From the NCBI RefSeq assembly GCF_014779715.1, contig NZ_JACXYU010000006.1:240195-304194 (forward strand): a stretch of DNA of 64,000 nucleotides, written 5' to 3'. Position numbers and translations under genes: made by a program. Shown piece by piece: positions 29,461-37,161 of this stretch. The notes below the pieces were generated by a model. That model made no database searches. It saw nothing but the letters and a program-made list of their open reading frames with translations, and had not been told where the DNA came from. Position 1 is the stretch's first letter. The number at the start of each line of letters is the position of its first letter. This DNA is from Streptomyces chumphonensis. GTDB lineage: Bacteria; Actinomycetota; Actinomycetes; Streptomycetales; Streptomycetaceae.

Positions 29461-29685
29461 AGGTGTCGAGGTGCAGGCGGGTCGGTTCGGCCAGGGCGGC
29501 GCGGGCGCCGGTGAAGTCCGCGAGGCGGGCGGCGAGCGTGGCCACGGCCAGGCGTCGGGGGAGGGCCGCGGAGAACTTCAGCCCCGTGACGGCGCGGGGG
29601 TCGACGTCCGGCAGGACGAGGGGGGTGTCGGCGTCGACGGCGGCGCGGGCGGCCTGCCAGCGGGCGGCGGGCAGGGCATGTCTGG
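29461..29685 (-). pseudogene. 3' remnant of a DEAD/DEAH-box helicase gene
   Basis: Read on the minus strand, about 72 codons run in one frame to a TGA at 29461-29463, ending in A-R-A-A-L-A-E-P-T-R-L-H-L. Segments such as L-V-L-P-D-V-D-P-R-A-V and L-A-V-A-T-L-A-A-R-L match the C-terminal end of a common large Streptomyces DEAD/DEAH helicase. There is no start and the frame loses similarity near 29685, where RHS-associated DNA begins. It therefore looks like a chromosomal gene cut by an insertion or deletion. The family call is from memory of the tail pattern. Confidence 0.6.
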
Positions 29686-29778
29686 AACGAGTTCATCGTA
29701 GGAGCAGAGTGCGGTGGGTCGATGAGGTTTGTGGTATCCCGACCTCGGTCATCGGTGAAACGGGAGATTCCGGAGGTG

Positions 29779-29955
29779 CTACGGCCTTGAACGTGACGCG
29801 GAGGCGATAGCCCCTGAGACCAGTCCGGCCACGGGGAACACTGCCGCGCCTTGCCACACCTCCCAGTCGAAGACCCCGAGGCTTGTGGCAAGTCCACCCA
29901 CCAGGGCAGTGCCCAGGCTGCAGAGCGCCACGGTGAGAATGCGTCGGTTTCTCAT
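29779..29955 (-). CDS. Small two-helix membrane protein next to orphan RHS tip
   Basis: A 58-codon reading frame with ATG at 29955 and TAG at 29779. It has two hydrophobic stretches (about residues 6-26 and 37-52) separated by a short D-W-E-V-W-Q loop, and a basic N- and C-terminus. It directly follows the orphan RHS fragment in the same direction. By the usual order of polymorphic toxin loci it could be the immunity partner of that tip. No family is recognised. Confidence 0.55.
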   Translation of the reverse strand: MRNRRILTVALCSLGTALVGGLATSLGVFDWEVWQGAAVFPVAGLVSGAIASASRSRP

Positions 29956-30027
29956 CGGTTCACGCCCTACTTGAGGAGTGCGCCGGTCGCACCGCCCGGC
30001 AGGCCACCCCAGACACCGTTCTCCCTC

Positions 30028-30504
30028 TCAGCGGGAACGCCCCGCGAGAGTAGCCCCGAGGCCGCCGCCGGCGGCGCCCCACAGGGTTCCGGTCACGACC
30101 GCGGCACCCACGCACCGATCCCGAACGTTCCCGCACAGAGCGCCGACAGCCGAGACGCCGAGGGCACCGGTGGCAGTGCCGACGACCACGCGGACAGCAT
30201 CGGCGAAGCTGAAGAGTCCGGTGGCGTCCTGGTAGCCGGCGGCGAAGCGGTAGGACTGAGGCACTTCCTCGTCTGTTCGACTGGCGCGTAGCGTGCTGGT
30301 GGGGGTGTAGGCGTAAATGTTCTTCTTGTTGCCGTGTTCGTCGGTGAGGGCGATGACGGAGCCGAGGGCGTCAGTGAGGTAGTAGTACGCCGTGCCTCCG
30401 GTGGTCATGGAATTGAGCGTGCCCCCGGGTTCGCGGACGAATCCCATGTCCTGGCCTGCGGTGGTCTTGGCCGCGAGGCCCAACGGCCCGTTGTGGAACC
30501 ACGT
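30028..30504 (-). pseudogene. Orphan RHS fragment with an alternative C-terminal tip
   Basis: The minus strand encodes about 95 residues nearly identical to the end of the full RHS core at 31652-31932, including the stretch from T-W-F-H-N-G to A-A-G-Y-Q-D. It then switches after T-G-L to a different 53-residue glycine/alanine/valine-rich tip. The hallmark segment with R-Y-Y-D-P and D-P-T-G-L present in the full protein is missing. The fragment has no signal sequence or start signal of its own and begins abruptly next to transposase remnants. It has the form of a displaced RHS tip cassette, kept as a reservoir or decaying. Confidence 0.75.
30217..30500. repeat. RHS-core repeat, copy 1 (pairs with 31647-31930)
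   Basis: About 280 bases align without gaps to 31647-31930 at a constant offset of 1430. The stretch 30365-30490 is almost identical. It is a substrate for homologous recombination that could swap the RHS tip. Confidence 0.85.
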
Positions 30505-30509
30505 TTGGG

Positions 30510-30645
30510 AAGGCCCGCCGTTTCGCCGGCAACCTTCAACTCCTGGCCGCCCCCAACGGCGTTCCGCTGTGGATATCGGAAGTCGAACCGGGCTCGGTCC
30601 CGGACATCACGGCCATCCGCGTCCAGCGTCACGCCATGTCCTCGT
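30510..30645 (+). pseudogene. IS5-like DDE transposase fragment
   Basis: Forty-odd codons on the plus strand read K-A-R-R-F-A-G-N-L-Q-L-L-A-A-P-N-G, then L-W-I-S-E-V-E-P-G-S and D-I-T-A-I-R. This resembles the central DDE domain of IS5-family transposases of actinomycetes. There is no start, no N- or C-terminal region and no visible terminal inverted repeat. It marks a past insertion between the orphan tip and the small membrane genes. Confidence 0.65.
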
Positions 30646-30693
30646 CTGGACGATCCTTTCTGGCGACGTCTGCAGCGGTATCGGTGCGACTGC

Positions 30694-30909
30694 TCACATT
30701 TCGATAGCGCCGATCATGATGAGAATGCCAAAAGCTGAGAGGGAGATGCCGGAGGCCGTGAAAATCACCGTGGCGTAGAGTCGAGTGAATTTGCCACCCA
30801 GGCCGAATACAGTCCGATGTCCTGCCATGGACCCTTGCACCAATCGCTTTCGGTAGGCGACCATGGCCAAGCCGAAAACGGTCAAGAAGATTCCGAATAG
30901 TAATTCCAT
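30694..30909 (-). CDS. Small two-helix membrane protein, candidate RHS immunity protein B
   Basis: A 71-residue protein with two membrane helices (about 3-20 and 48-68) joined by a basic loop with Y-R-K-R-L-V-Q-G. The ATG at 30909 has GGGAG at 8 nt; a GTG at 30933 is upstream of that site. It appears paralogous to the next upstream protein: same length, same helix positions and a matching R-(K/E)-R-x-x-x-x-G loop. Base composition is clearly lower in GC than its surroundings. Together the pair sits directly behind the RHS gene, the classic place for immunity genes. Confidence 0.65.
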   Translation of the reverse strand: MELLFGIFLTVFGLAMVAYRKRLVQGSMAGHRTVFGLGGKFTRLYATVIFTASGISLSAFGILIMIGAIEM

Positions 30910-30935
30910 TATGGCCACTCCCGTTGATGTCACCG

Positions 30936-31145
30936 CTAAACTATCCCGGAAACCCCCAGGATGCCTAGCAGTGTCATTCCGATCCCCATGGTGAAAACCA
31001 TGATGCGCCCGGCTTTCTCAAATCCGCGGCCGTCAGTGTGGAAGATCTTTTGCTGACTTTCAAGTGCGCCAAGTATGAACCGTTCTCGAAAAATTATGAG
31101 TGAGGTACCGAAAGCGATGAAAAATATGCTGAACGGTATACCCAC
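30936..31145 (-). CDS. Small two-helix membrane protein, candidate RHS immunity protein A
   Basis: A 69-residue protein from a GTG at 31145 with GGGAGG 5 nt upstream. Two helices (about 3-19 and 47-66) flank a loop with F-R-E-R-F-I-L-G-A-L. Codon use is AT-richer than the host. It starts 28 nt after the strong stem-loop that ends the RHS gene, and the related protein B starts a few bases after its stop. An immunity role against the RHS tip is inferred from position, pairing and membrane topology; no known family was recognised. Confidence 0.65.
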   Translation of the reverse strand: MGIPFSIFFIAFGTSLIIFRERFILGALESQQKIFHTDGRGFEKAGRIMVFTMGIGMTLLGILGVSGIV

Positions 31146-31173
31146 GAAGCCTCCCTCTTTAGGATTTTACAAC

Positions 31174-31212
31174 GTGATGGTGCCCCGCCTACGGGAGGCG
31201 GGGCACCATCAC
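31174..31212 (-). terminator. 17-bp perfect stem-loop after the RHS gene
   Basis: GTGATGGTGCCCCGCCT pairs perfectly with AGGCGGGGCACCATCAC around the 5-nt loop ACGGG. On the minus strand it begins at the RHS stop codon and is followed by GTTGTAAAAT. It would end or attenuate the RHS transcript before the small membrane genes. Confidence 0.85.
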
Positions 31213-34200
31213 TACCACTGGTATTGCCAACCGGCCGAGCAAGTTGGAGAGCTGAAGTAGCCTATTCCTGTTGTGCCGACCCATTTGTCTGAGTAGTTGG
31301 CTTCTCCCATCAGTGGTCCGGCGCCGCAACCTCCATAGCCGGAATGCCCTTCGCTTGGATTCCCGCTAGATGCAGTTACGCCTCCTTCAACGCCTGGCCA
31401 CCCCAGGCCCATGCGGAAGTAGGCTCCCGATTCGGAGCTGTCAGCATCCCAGTTGAAGCCTCCCCCGATGCAGTAGATGAAGCAAGCTTCGCCTCCCAGG
31501 CCGATGGACCACAGTCCGGTGGGGTCGATGCGGTTGGTGGGATCGCCTTCGGCGTAGAGGTATGGGTTGGATTCCTGGCCGCTCGGGTCGGGTTGGGTGA
31601 AGCGGCTGATCTGAGGGTCGTAATACCGGGCGCTGAGGTGGTAGAGGCCGGTGGTGTCCTGGTAGCCGGCGGCGTAGCGGTAGGGCTGGGAGACCTCCTC
31701 GCTCGTCTGGCTGGCGCGTAGCGTGCCGGTGGGGGTGTAGGCGTAGGTGTTCTTCTTGTTGCCGTGTTCGTCGGTCATGGCGATGACGGAGCCGAGGGCG
31801 TCAGTGAGGTAGTAGTACGCCGTGCCTCCGGTGGTCATGGAATTGAGCGTGCCCCCGGGTTCGCGGACGAATCCCATGTCCTGGCCTGCGGTGGTCTTGG
31901 CCGCGAGGCCCAACGGCCCGTTGTGGAACCAGGTGTTGCCCAGGCGGATGCGTTCGCTCTGGTCGGTGGAGGCGTACTGGGCGTCGAAGGTGGTTCCGTC
32001 GACCTCGACGGAGGTCATCTGGGAGTGGTCCGACCACTGCGCGTCGGTGCGGGCGGTGGCGTTGGTGAAGGCTCCGGCGAGTTCGTTGCCGCTTGGGTCG
32101 TAGGACCAGCCGGTGGTGTCGCCGTTCTTCGCGGTGAGTTGGGAGGCGTCGTTGTAGGTGTAGGTGGTGCTGGCCGGGCAGCCGGACGCCATGCCCTGGC
32201 TGGTGAGGTTGCCTGCGGGGTCCCAGCAGTACTGCCAGGTGGCGCCGCCGCCGGATTCGGTGGCGCGGGAGAGGCGTCCGGCGTCGGTGTAGGTGTAGGT
32301 GGTCGTGGTGTCGGTGGTGTGGTCGGTCCGGGTGCGGATCTTGGTGCCGTCGGCGGCCTGACCACCGGCGGTGTAGGTGTAGTCGTAGGAGAGCTCGGCG
32401 AGGGTTCCTTCGTGGGAGGTCGCTTTGATGCGGGTGGGGCGGCTGGAGGCGTCGAGGGTGACGTCCTGGACGGTGCCGCCCGGATAGGTGGTCTTCGTGC
32501 GGACGTCGTTGTTGTCGTACGCGTAGGTGGTTTTGCGGTCGGCCGGGTCCTTGAGCCATTCCAGGCGGCCTGCGGAGTCCCAGTGGTAGGTGGTGGTGCC
32601 GCCGGGGTCGGTGTAGGTGTTGACGTTGCCGTCGGGGGTGTAGGTCAGGACGGTCTGGGAGCCGTTCTGCAGGGTGCGGACGGTTTCGCGGGAGAGCGGG
32701 TCGAAGGCGTACTTCGTCACGCCGGTGCCGTCGGAGCGGATGGCCAGGTTGCCGTCGCCGTCGTAACCGTAGGTCACCGTGGTGGTGGCGGTGGAGACCT
32801 TGGTGACACGGTCGCGGTGGTCGTGGACGTAGACGCTCTCGATCCCGCGACCGTCGGTGACGGTCTTGGGGCGGCCGAGGTCGTCGTAGGTGTAGGTCGT
32901 AGCGCCCAGCGGGGAGGGCGGGATCACCTTCTTCAGGTTGCCCGTGGCGTCGTACTCGAACTCGGTGGTCTTGCCGTTGGCGTCCTTGGCTGTGCAGCGC
33001 TGGCCCTCGAAGCCGCCGCAGTGCGGGGTGTCGTCGTTGTAGGTGAACTCCCGCGTTCCGCCGCCGCTCCCGGACACGGCGACGGAGGTGGTGTTGCCCG
33101 CGCCGTCGTAGGCGTAGTCGGTCTTCTCGCCGTCGGGGGTCGTGAGGGTGCCGGGAAGGTCGGTGCCGGCGATGGTCTGGTAGCCGGTCAGCGCCGCCGT
33201 GGCGCCGGTGGGCAGTTCGGCGGAGGTGGGGTTGTTGCGGGCGTCCCAGCCGTAGGCGGTGACGTTACCGCCGCTGCCGCCGGTGCCCATGGCGTCGGTG
33301 GCGGTGGAGACGTTGTAGGTGCGCGAGCGGGAGTGGCCGAGCGGGTCGGTGACCTTCTCGACCTCACCGTCGGCGTTGTGCTCGTACTCCGTGGCGTGGC
33401 CGAGGGGGTCGGTGACGGTGGTGGTGCCCGCCTCGCCCGGCGCGGCGGCGGTGTAGTGGTAGGTGTACGTGGGTCCGGTGTGGCCGTCGCCGTCGAACTC
33501 GGTGGCGCGCAGCATCGAGGTGACGCGGTTGTGGGCGTCGTAAGTGAAGACGGTGACGCGGCCTTCGGGAGTGGTGATCTTCGTCAGGCGGCGGTCGTGG
33601 TCGTAGCCGAAGGTCGTCTTCTTGCCCTCGGTGTCGATGGTCTCGGCCAGGTCACCGGCCGCGTTGAGATTGAAGACGGCGGTGCGGTCGGTGTGGTCCT
33701 TCGCCTGCCACTGATCACCGGCCGTCTTGACCAGGTCCACCCACCGACCGGAGCGGGTCTCGGTGAGCTTGAAGCCCAGGTGCTCGGCGCCCTGGTCGTG
33801 CTGGTCGACGGTGATCCGGCCGCCGTTGCGCTCCTCCACCGACGTCAGGGTGCCGTGACTGTTGAAGTGGTCCTTCGCCCCGGTTCTGCGGTCGGTGAGG
33901 GTGTAGGAGCCGTCGCCCTCGCGGGTGAGGTCCTTGCTGGAGCCGTCCGGCGTGGTGAATGCGCTGCCGTCCTGGGTGAACCGCGCGGAGGCGCCGGTGG
34001 CGTCGTAGAGGACGACGGCGTCCTGCTGCACGAGCAGGTAGCGCTCGTACTCCTGCCACCAGCGCTGGGAGACCTTGCCCCACGGCGCGTCGAGGGAGTT
34101 GTAGGTGCGGGCCAGGCGCAGGCTCTGGCCGACCCCGGCGATGTCGAAGTCGGTCGCGGCCAGCATGAGGTTGCCGGTGGAGTAGTTGACGCGCGCCACC

Positions 34201-34622
34201 AGGGAGTCGGTGACGCGGATATCGGTGATCTCGTGCCACGGGACCTGGCCCTGACCCTCGGGCACGTAGCCCGTCGCGTCGGCCTCGGCATCGGCGCCGG
34301 GCACGGCGTCCGGACCCTGCGACTTCTCGCCATCCCTGCCCTCGGTGGCGCGCCGCTCTTGGGCGTCCCGCCAGTCGGACACCTCCTTCGACGGCGTCCG
34401 CTCGTCCAACGCCGCCGGCGGTTCGGTCTCCCCGACTTCCACCGGGGGCACCTTCGCGTCACCGCCCTTGCCCCACGCCGACTCCGGGCCCGGATCGGAC
34501 AGGGCGACGGCCGGGATGGCACCGGCGGTGGTGGCCAACGCCGCGACGACCGCGACCAGGCCGGATCTCACTGACATGCGGGCACGCCGATATGGCGTGC
34601 CCGCAGCACGCTTGCGCAGCAT
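31212..34622 (-). CDS. Secreted RHS/YD-repeat protein with novel C-terminal tip
   Basis: A 1136-residue protein. The N-terminus is basic, then hydrophobic (A-V-V-A-A-L-A-T-T-A-G-A-I-P-A-V-A), a likely Sec signal. Acidic spacer follows to about residue 130. The body (about 150-1040) is built of YD repeats (T-Y-x-Y-D-x-x-G-R-x pattern) forming the RHS cocoon. It ends with the hallmark segment R-Y-Y-D-P, N-P-Y-L-Y-A and I-D-P-T-G-L near 1035. The remaining tip of about 100 residues is glycine-rich with several cysteines and matches no toxin family I know. The ATG at 34622 follows GGGGGG; ATG 34577 is an alternative. No TcB/type VI markers are visible, so export is probably by the signal peptide and the target is likely another bacterium or envelope. 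Confidence 0.88.
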   Translation of the reverse strand: MLRKRAAGTPYRRARMSVRSGLVAVVAALATTAGAIPAVALSDPGPESAWGKGGDAKVPPVEVGETEPPAALDERTPSKEVSDWRDAQERRATEGRDGEKSQGPDAVPGADAEADATGYVPEGQGQVPWHEITDIRVTDSLVARVNYSTGNLMLAATDFDIAGVGQSLRLARTYNSLDAPWGKVSQRWWQEYERYLLVQQDAVVLYDATGASARFTQDGSAFTTPDGSSKDLTREGDGSYTLTDRRTGAKDHFNSHGTLTSVEERNGGRITVDQHDQGAEHLGFKLTETRSGRWVDLVKTAGDQWQAKDHTDRTAVFNLNAAGDLAETIDTEGKKTTFGYDHDRRLTKITTPEGRVTVFTYDAHNRVTSMLRATEFDGDGHTGPTYTYHYTAAAPGEAGTTTVTDPLGHATEYEHNADGEVEKVTDPLGHSRSRTYNVSTATDAMGTGGSGGNVTAYGWDARNNPTSAELPTGATAALTGYQTIAGTDLPGTLTTPDGEKTDYAYDGAGNTTSVAVSGSGGGTREFTYNDDTPHCGGFEGQRCTAKDANGKTTEFEYDATGNLKKVIPPSPLGATTYTYDDLGRPKTVTDGRGIESVYVHDHRDRVTKVSTATTTVTYGYDGDGNLAIRSDGTGVTKYAFDPLSRETVRTLQNGSQTVLTYTPDGNVNTYTDPGGTTTYHWDSAGRLEWLKDPADRKTTYAYDNNDVRTKTTYPGGTVQDVTLDASSRPTRIKATSHEGTLAELSYDYTYTAGGQAADGTKIRTRTDHTTDTTTTYTYTDAGRLSRATESGGGATWQYCWDPAGNLTSQGMASGCPASTTYTYNDASQLTAKNGDTTGWSYDPSGNELAGAFTNATARTDAQWSDHSQMTSVEVDGTTFDAQYASTDQSERIRLGNTWFHNGPLGLAAKTTAGQDMGFVREPGGTLNSMTTGGTAYYYLTDALGSVIAMTDEHGNKKNTYAYTPTGTLRASQTSEEVSQPYRYAAGYQDTTGLYHLSARYYDPQISRFTQPDPSGQESNPYLYAEGDPTNRIDPTGLWSIGLGGEACFIYCIGGGFNWDADSSESGAYFRMGLGWPGVEGGVTASSGNPSEGHSGYGGCGAGPLMGEANYSDKWVGTTGIGYFSSPTCSAGWQYQW
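31647..31930. repeat. RHS-core repeat, copy 2 (pairs with 30217-30500)
   Basis: Lies inside the full-length RHS gene and covers the last part of the core before the variable tip. See copy 1 for the comparison. Confidence 0.85.
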
Positions 34623-34936
34623 CTTCCCCCCAGGAAGACCCCCAGGACGGCCCCAGTGGCCGCCACAGCACGCGCAAGGTGTCACGGCAGCCCCAGAAGT
34701 GGCCTGCCTGTGCCCCGGAACTCACCGGCCATACCGGCCAGTTCTTGCCAAGGTCGCCGGCCCGCCAGGATCGCTCAGTTGTCTGCCAGCAAGAGTTGAC
34801 CAGTGGGAACACTGGGCATCGCGCCAGGGGAAGTTGGCGTGATCTTGTGCTCGGAGCAGGAGGTTCCGCGTCGAGCCTCGGCGACACGCGGAAGGGGCAC
34901 GCGCCGCGCGTCGCCGACGGCAGCGACGTGGTGCGT

Positions 34937-35164
34937 TCAGCGGATTGGGCGGCGGCTGCGGGCGTTCAGCTCCGCCACGTGGGCGCGCAGTCGCTCGCCG
35001 GAGTCCAGCGGGACGAGGGCGTCGGGGGCCGCGTCCCACTCCAGCCCGCCGAGCAGCGGGCGAAGCTGCACGTACGGGCCCTCGTGCGCCATGACGACCC
35101 CGACGCGGTCGGATCCGGTGTCCCGCACCGCCGTGCCCACGGCGGGCAGCTCGGCCGCCGTCAC
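34937..35164 (-). CDS. Conserved small actinobacterial protein of unknown function
   Basis: A 75-residue protein whose GTG start overlaps the stop of the upstream small gene (GTGA). It contains G-T-A-V-R-D-T, G-V-V-M-A-H-E-G-P-Y-V-Q-L-R-P-L-L-G-G and W-D-A-A-P. Such a pair of short soluble proteins is common near XRE/DUF397 genes in Streptomyces, but no function is known to me. The two genes are probably one operon. Confidence 0.65.
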   Translation of the reverse strand: MTAAELPAVGTAVRDTGSDRVGVVMAHEGPYVQLRPLLGGLEWDAAPDALVPLDSGERLRAHVAELNARSRRPIR

Positions 35165-35415
35165 CGCTCGGCGCCCCTGGCGATGACATCGGCCAGCAGG
35201 TGAGCGACGGGGGCCGAACAGACGCCGAGATGGATGAGCGCATACCGTGCCCCGCCCTCGGACTCGTCGGCCCATGGGGTACGGATCTCCATGGCCGGAA
35301 GCTGGATGCCGGCCCGCCGGAGGGCGTCCGCCAGCGCGTACTGGGCGGTCAGGGCCTCCTTGACCTTGGCCCGTCGGGCGGCGGTCTCGCTGTCGGGTCG
35401 TGGTGTCGTCGTCAT
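35161..35415 (-). CDS. Conserved small actinobacterial protein of unknown function (operon lead gene)
   Basis: An 84-residue, mostly helical protein with A-K-V-K-E-A-L-T-A-Q-Y-A-L-A-D-A-L-R-R-A-G-I near the middle and a D-E-S-E-G-G-A-R-Y-A-L-I strand. It leads the two-gene operon with the 75-residue protein. A TTCCAC direct repeat like those in front of the XRE gene lies about 160 nt upstream. Function unknown. Confidence 0.65.
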   Translation of the reverse strand: MTTTPRPDSETAARRAKVKEALTAQYALADALRRAGIQLPAMEIRTPWADESEGGARYALIHLGVCSAPVAHLLADVIARGAER

Positions 35416-35899
35416 GCCGTGCCTCTTCCTGTGTCTCGCCTGGTCTCACTGCCTCCCTGCGCCGGAGTCGCAGCAGGGAACACGCTGCGTAGTAGAGGCA
35501 TGACGAGAATGCCGCCCGGGGGCGGCTGACGACGTGTCGGGTGACGTGACTACCCCAGGTCAGAGCGCTCGTTCCACACGTTCCACGCCAGGGACGCGGG
35601 GACGGCGGAAGCGAGCGGCCGGGCCCGGTCGGAGCGCCGAGTTGTCGCGGATCGGAGTCAGTGACGGGCGCGCCCCCGCCTGCGCCGGTGACTTCCGGGG
35701 CGTGCGCCGGGCTTTCGAAGACGGCGTGTCACGTGCGACACGCCCGGTCTGCCCACCACTTCGGGTGAACGCACCCGCCATCTGGGGCAGCGACGATTCA
35801 CCAAGGGCAGATACTCCCGGCGACAGCTATTTCACTGTGGGTGATTGGTCTGGGCGGCTTTGCTGCCCTGCCCGCGCCACCTGATCGCTAAGGACCGAG
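35416..35899. other. Intergenic region with TTCCAC repeat
   Basis: About 480 bases between divergent genes, with no recognisable coding region. It holds the TTCCAC pair at 35572-35586 and the promoters of the small-gene operon and the RCC1 gene. Confidence 0.5.
35572..35586. promoter_or_regulatory. TTCCAC-N3-TTCCAC site, copy 1
   Basis: Two TTCCAC half-sites in direct orientation with a 9-nt period, inside a 16-base stretch identical to the copy at 38695. Candidate binding site of the XRE regulator encoded at 39212. Confidence 0.5.
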
Positions 35900-37066
35900 A
35901 TGGACGCACTTCAACACGGCCGGAGCCGCAGGTCTCCCGCCCTTGCGGGGCTGCTGACGCTGCTGGCGATTCTCGCGGCGTGGGCCCTGCCCTCCGTCGC
36001 GACCGCCCAGGAGGGCCGGCTCAAGGGCTGGGGAGCCAACGAGAGCTACCAGTTGGGCGGCGTCGTCACCAGCGCCAAGTACAAGCCCGTGACCGTCCCC
36101 GGGCTCACCGGCGCCGACATCGAGAGCATCGCAGCCGGCGCCAGCCACAGCCTCGCACTACTCTCCAACGGAACTGTGGAGAGCTGGGGCCTCAACACCA
36201 GCGGTCAGCTCGGCATCGGCACCGCCACCAACCAGGACCAGGCGTCCACCGTCACCGGGCTGCGCGGCGTCGTCGCCATCGCGGCGGGCTCCAACCACAG
36301 TCTGGCTCTGCTCGCCGACGGCACCGTGCGTGCCTGGGGCCTCAACTCCAGTGGTCAGCTCGGCGACAACAGCCTTGCGAACCGCACCACCCCGGTCACC
36401 GTCGCCGGTCTCACCAACGTCGAAGCCATCGCCGCCGGAGGCGCCCACAGCCTGGCCGTCCTCGCCGACGGCACCGTCAAGACCTGGGGCCTCAACGGCA
36501 ACGGCCAGCTCGGCGACAACAGCGTCGCCACCCGCACCACCCCGGTCACCGTGACCGGCCTCGCCAACGTCCGCAGTGTCGCGGGCGGCAATGTCCACAG
36601 CCTCGCCCGGCTCGCCGACGGCACGGTCTGGGCCTGGGGCCGCGGCTCCGAGGGGCAGCTCGGCGACAACTCCTCCACGCAGCGCCTCACGCCGGTCAAG
36701 GTCGACGAGATCACCACCGCCCGCGAGATCAGCGCCGGTGTCCACCACAGCGTCGCCCGGCTCGCGGACGGCACGGTCAAGACCTGGGGCTACAACGCCC
36801 AGGGGCAGCAAGGCGACGGTACCCTCACCAACCGCCCCGCCCCCATCACCCTCGACGGCGCCACCAACATCCGCGCCATCTCCGCCGGTCACTACCACAC
36901 CCTTGTCCTCGATCGTGACGGCAAGGTCAGTGCCGTGGGCTACAACAACAACGGACAGATCGGTGACGGCACCGCCGTCAACCGCACGACCCTCTCCGCA
37001 CCCGTCAACAGCCTCAGCAGCATCTCGCTGATCGCCGCAGGGGGAGCGTTCAGCCTCGCCGGATAG
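35900..37066 (+). CDS. Secreted RCC1-repeat beta-propeller protein
   Basis: A 388-residue protein with a signal peptide (hydrophobic run at about 15-32, A-T-A before Q-E). The mature part is seven RCC1-type repeats, each with a W-G or V-G-Y start, an S-x-G-Q-L-G-D/I-G core and a following A-G-x-x-H-S strand, at roughly 50-residue spacing. Seven repeats would close one propeller. No extra domain follows. Bacterial RCC1 proteins are usually surface or secreted binding modules, with no common biochemical role. AAGGA precedes the ATG. Its closeness to the secreted RHS protein may be chance. Confidence 0.88.
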   Translation: MDALQHGRSRRSPALAGLLTLLAILAAWALPSVATAQEGRLKGWGANESYQLGGVVTSAKYKPVTVPGLTGADIESIAAGASHSLALLSNGTVESWGLNTSGQLGIGTATNQDQASTVTGLRGVVAIAAGSNHSLALLADGTVRAWGLNSSGQLGDNSLANRTTPVTVAGLTNVEAIAAGGAHSLAVLADGTVKTWGLNGNGQLGDNSVATRTTPVTVTGLANVRSVAGGNVHSLARLADGTVWAWGRGSEGQLGDNSSTQRLTPVKVDEITTAREISAGVHHSVARLADGTVKTWGYNAQGQQGDGTLTNRPAPITLDGATNIRAISAGHYHTLVLDRDGKVSAVGYNNNGQIGDGTAVNRTTLSAPVNSLSSISLIAAGGAFSLAG

Positions 37067-37161
37067 CGGCACAAGACACCGCGTAGCACCGGGTCGGCGG
37101 CCGGATGTGCCGACCGCCGACCCGGTCACCGTCTGCGCCCTGCCCGTTGGACGGGAACACT

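Noticed and set aside
31764..34574. A 936-codon plus-strand frame opposite the RHS gene, rich in Gly and Val
   Set aside because: It is the antisense of YD repeats, which produce a repetitive G/V-rich translation. No start signal or family.
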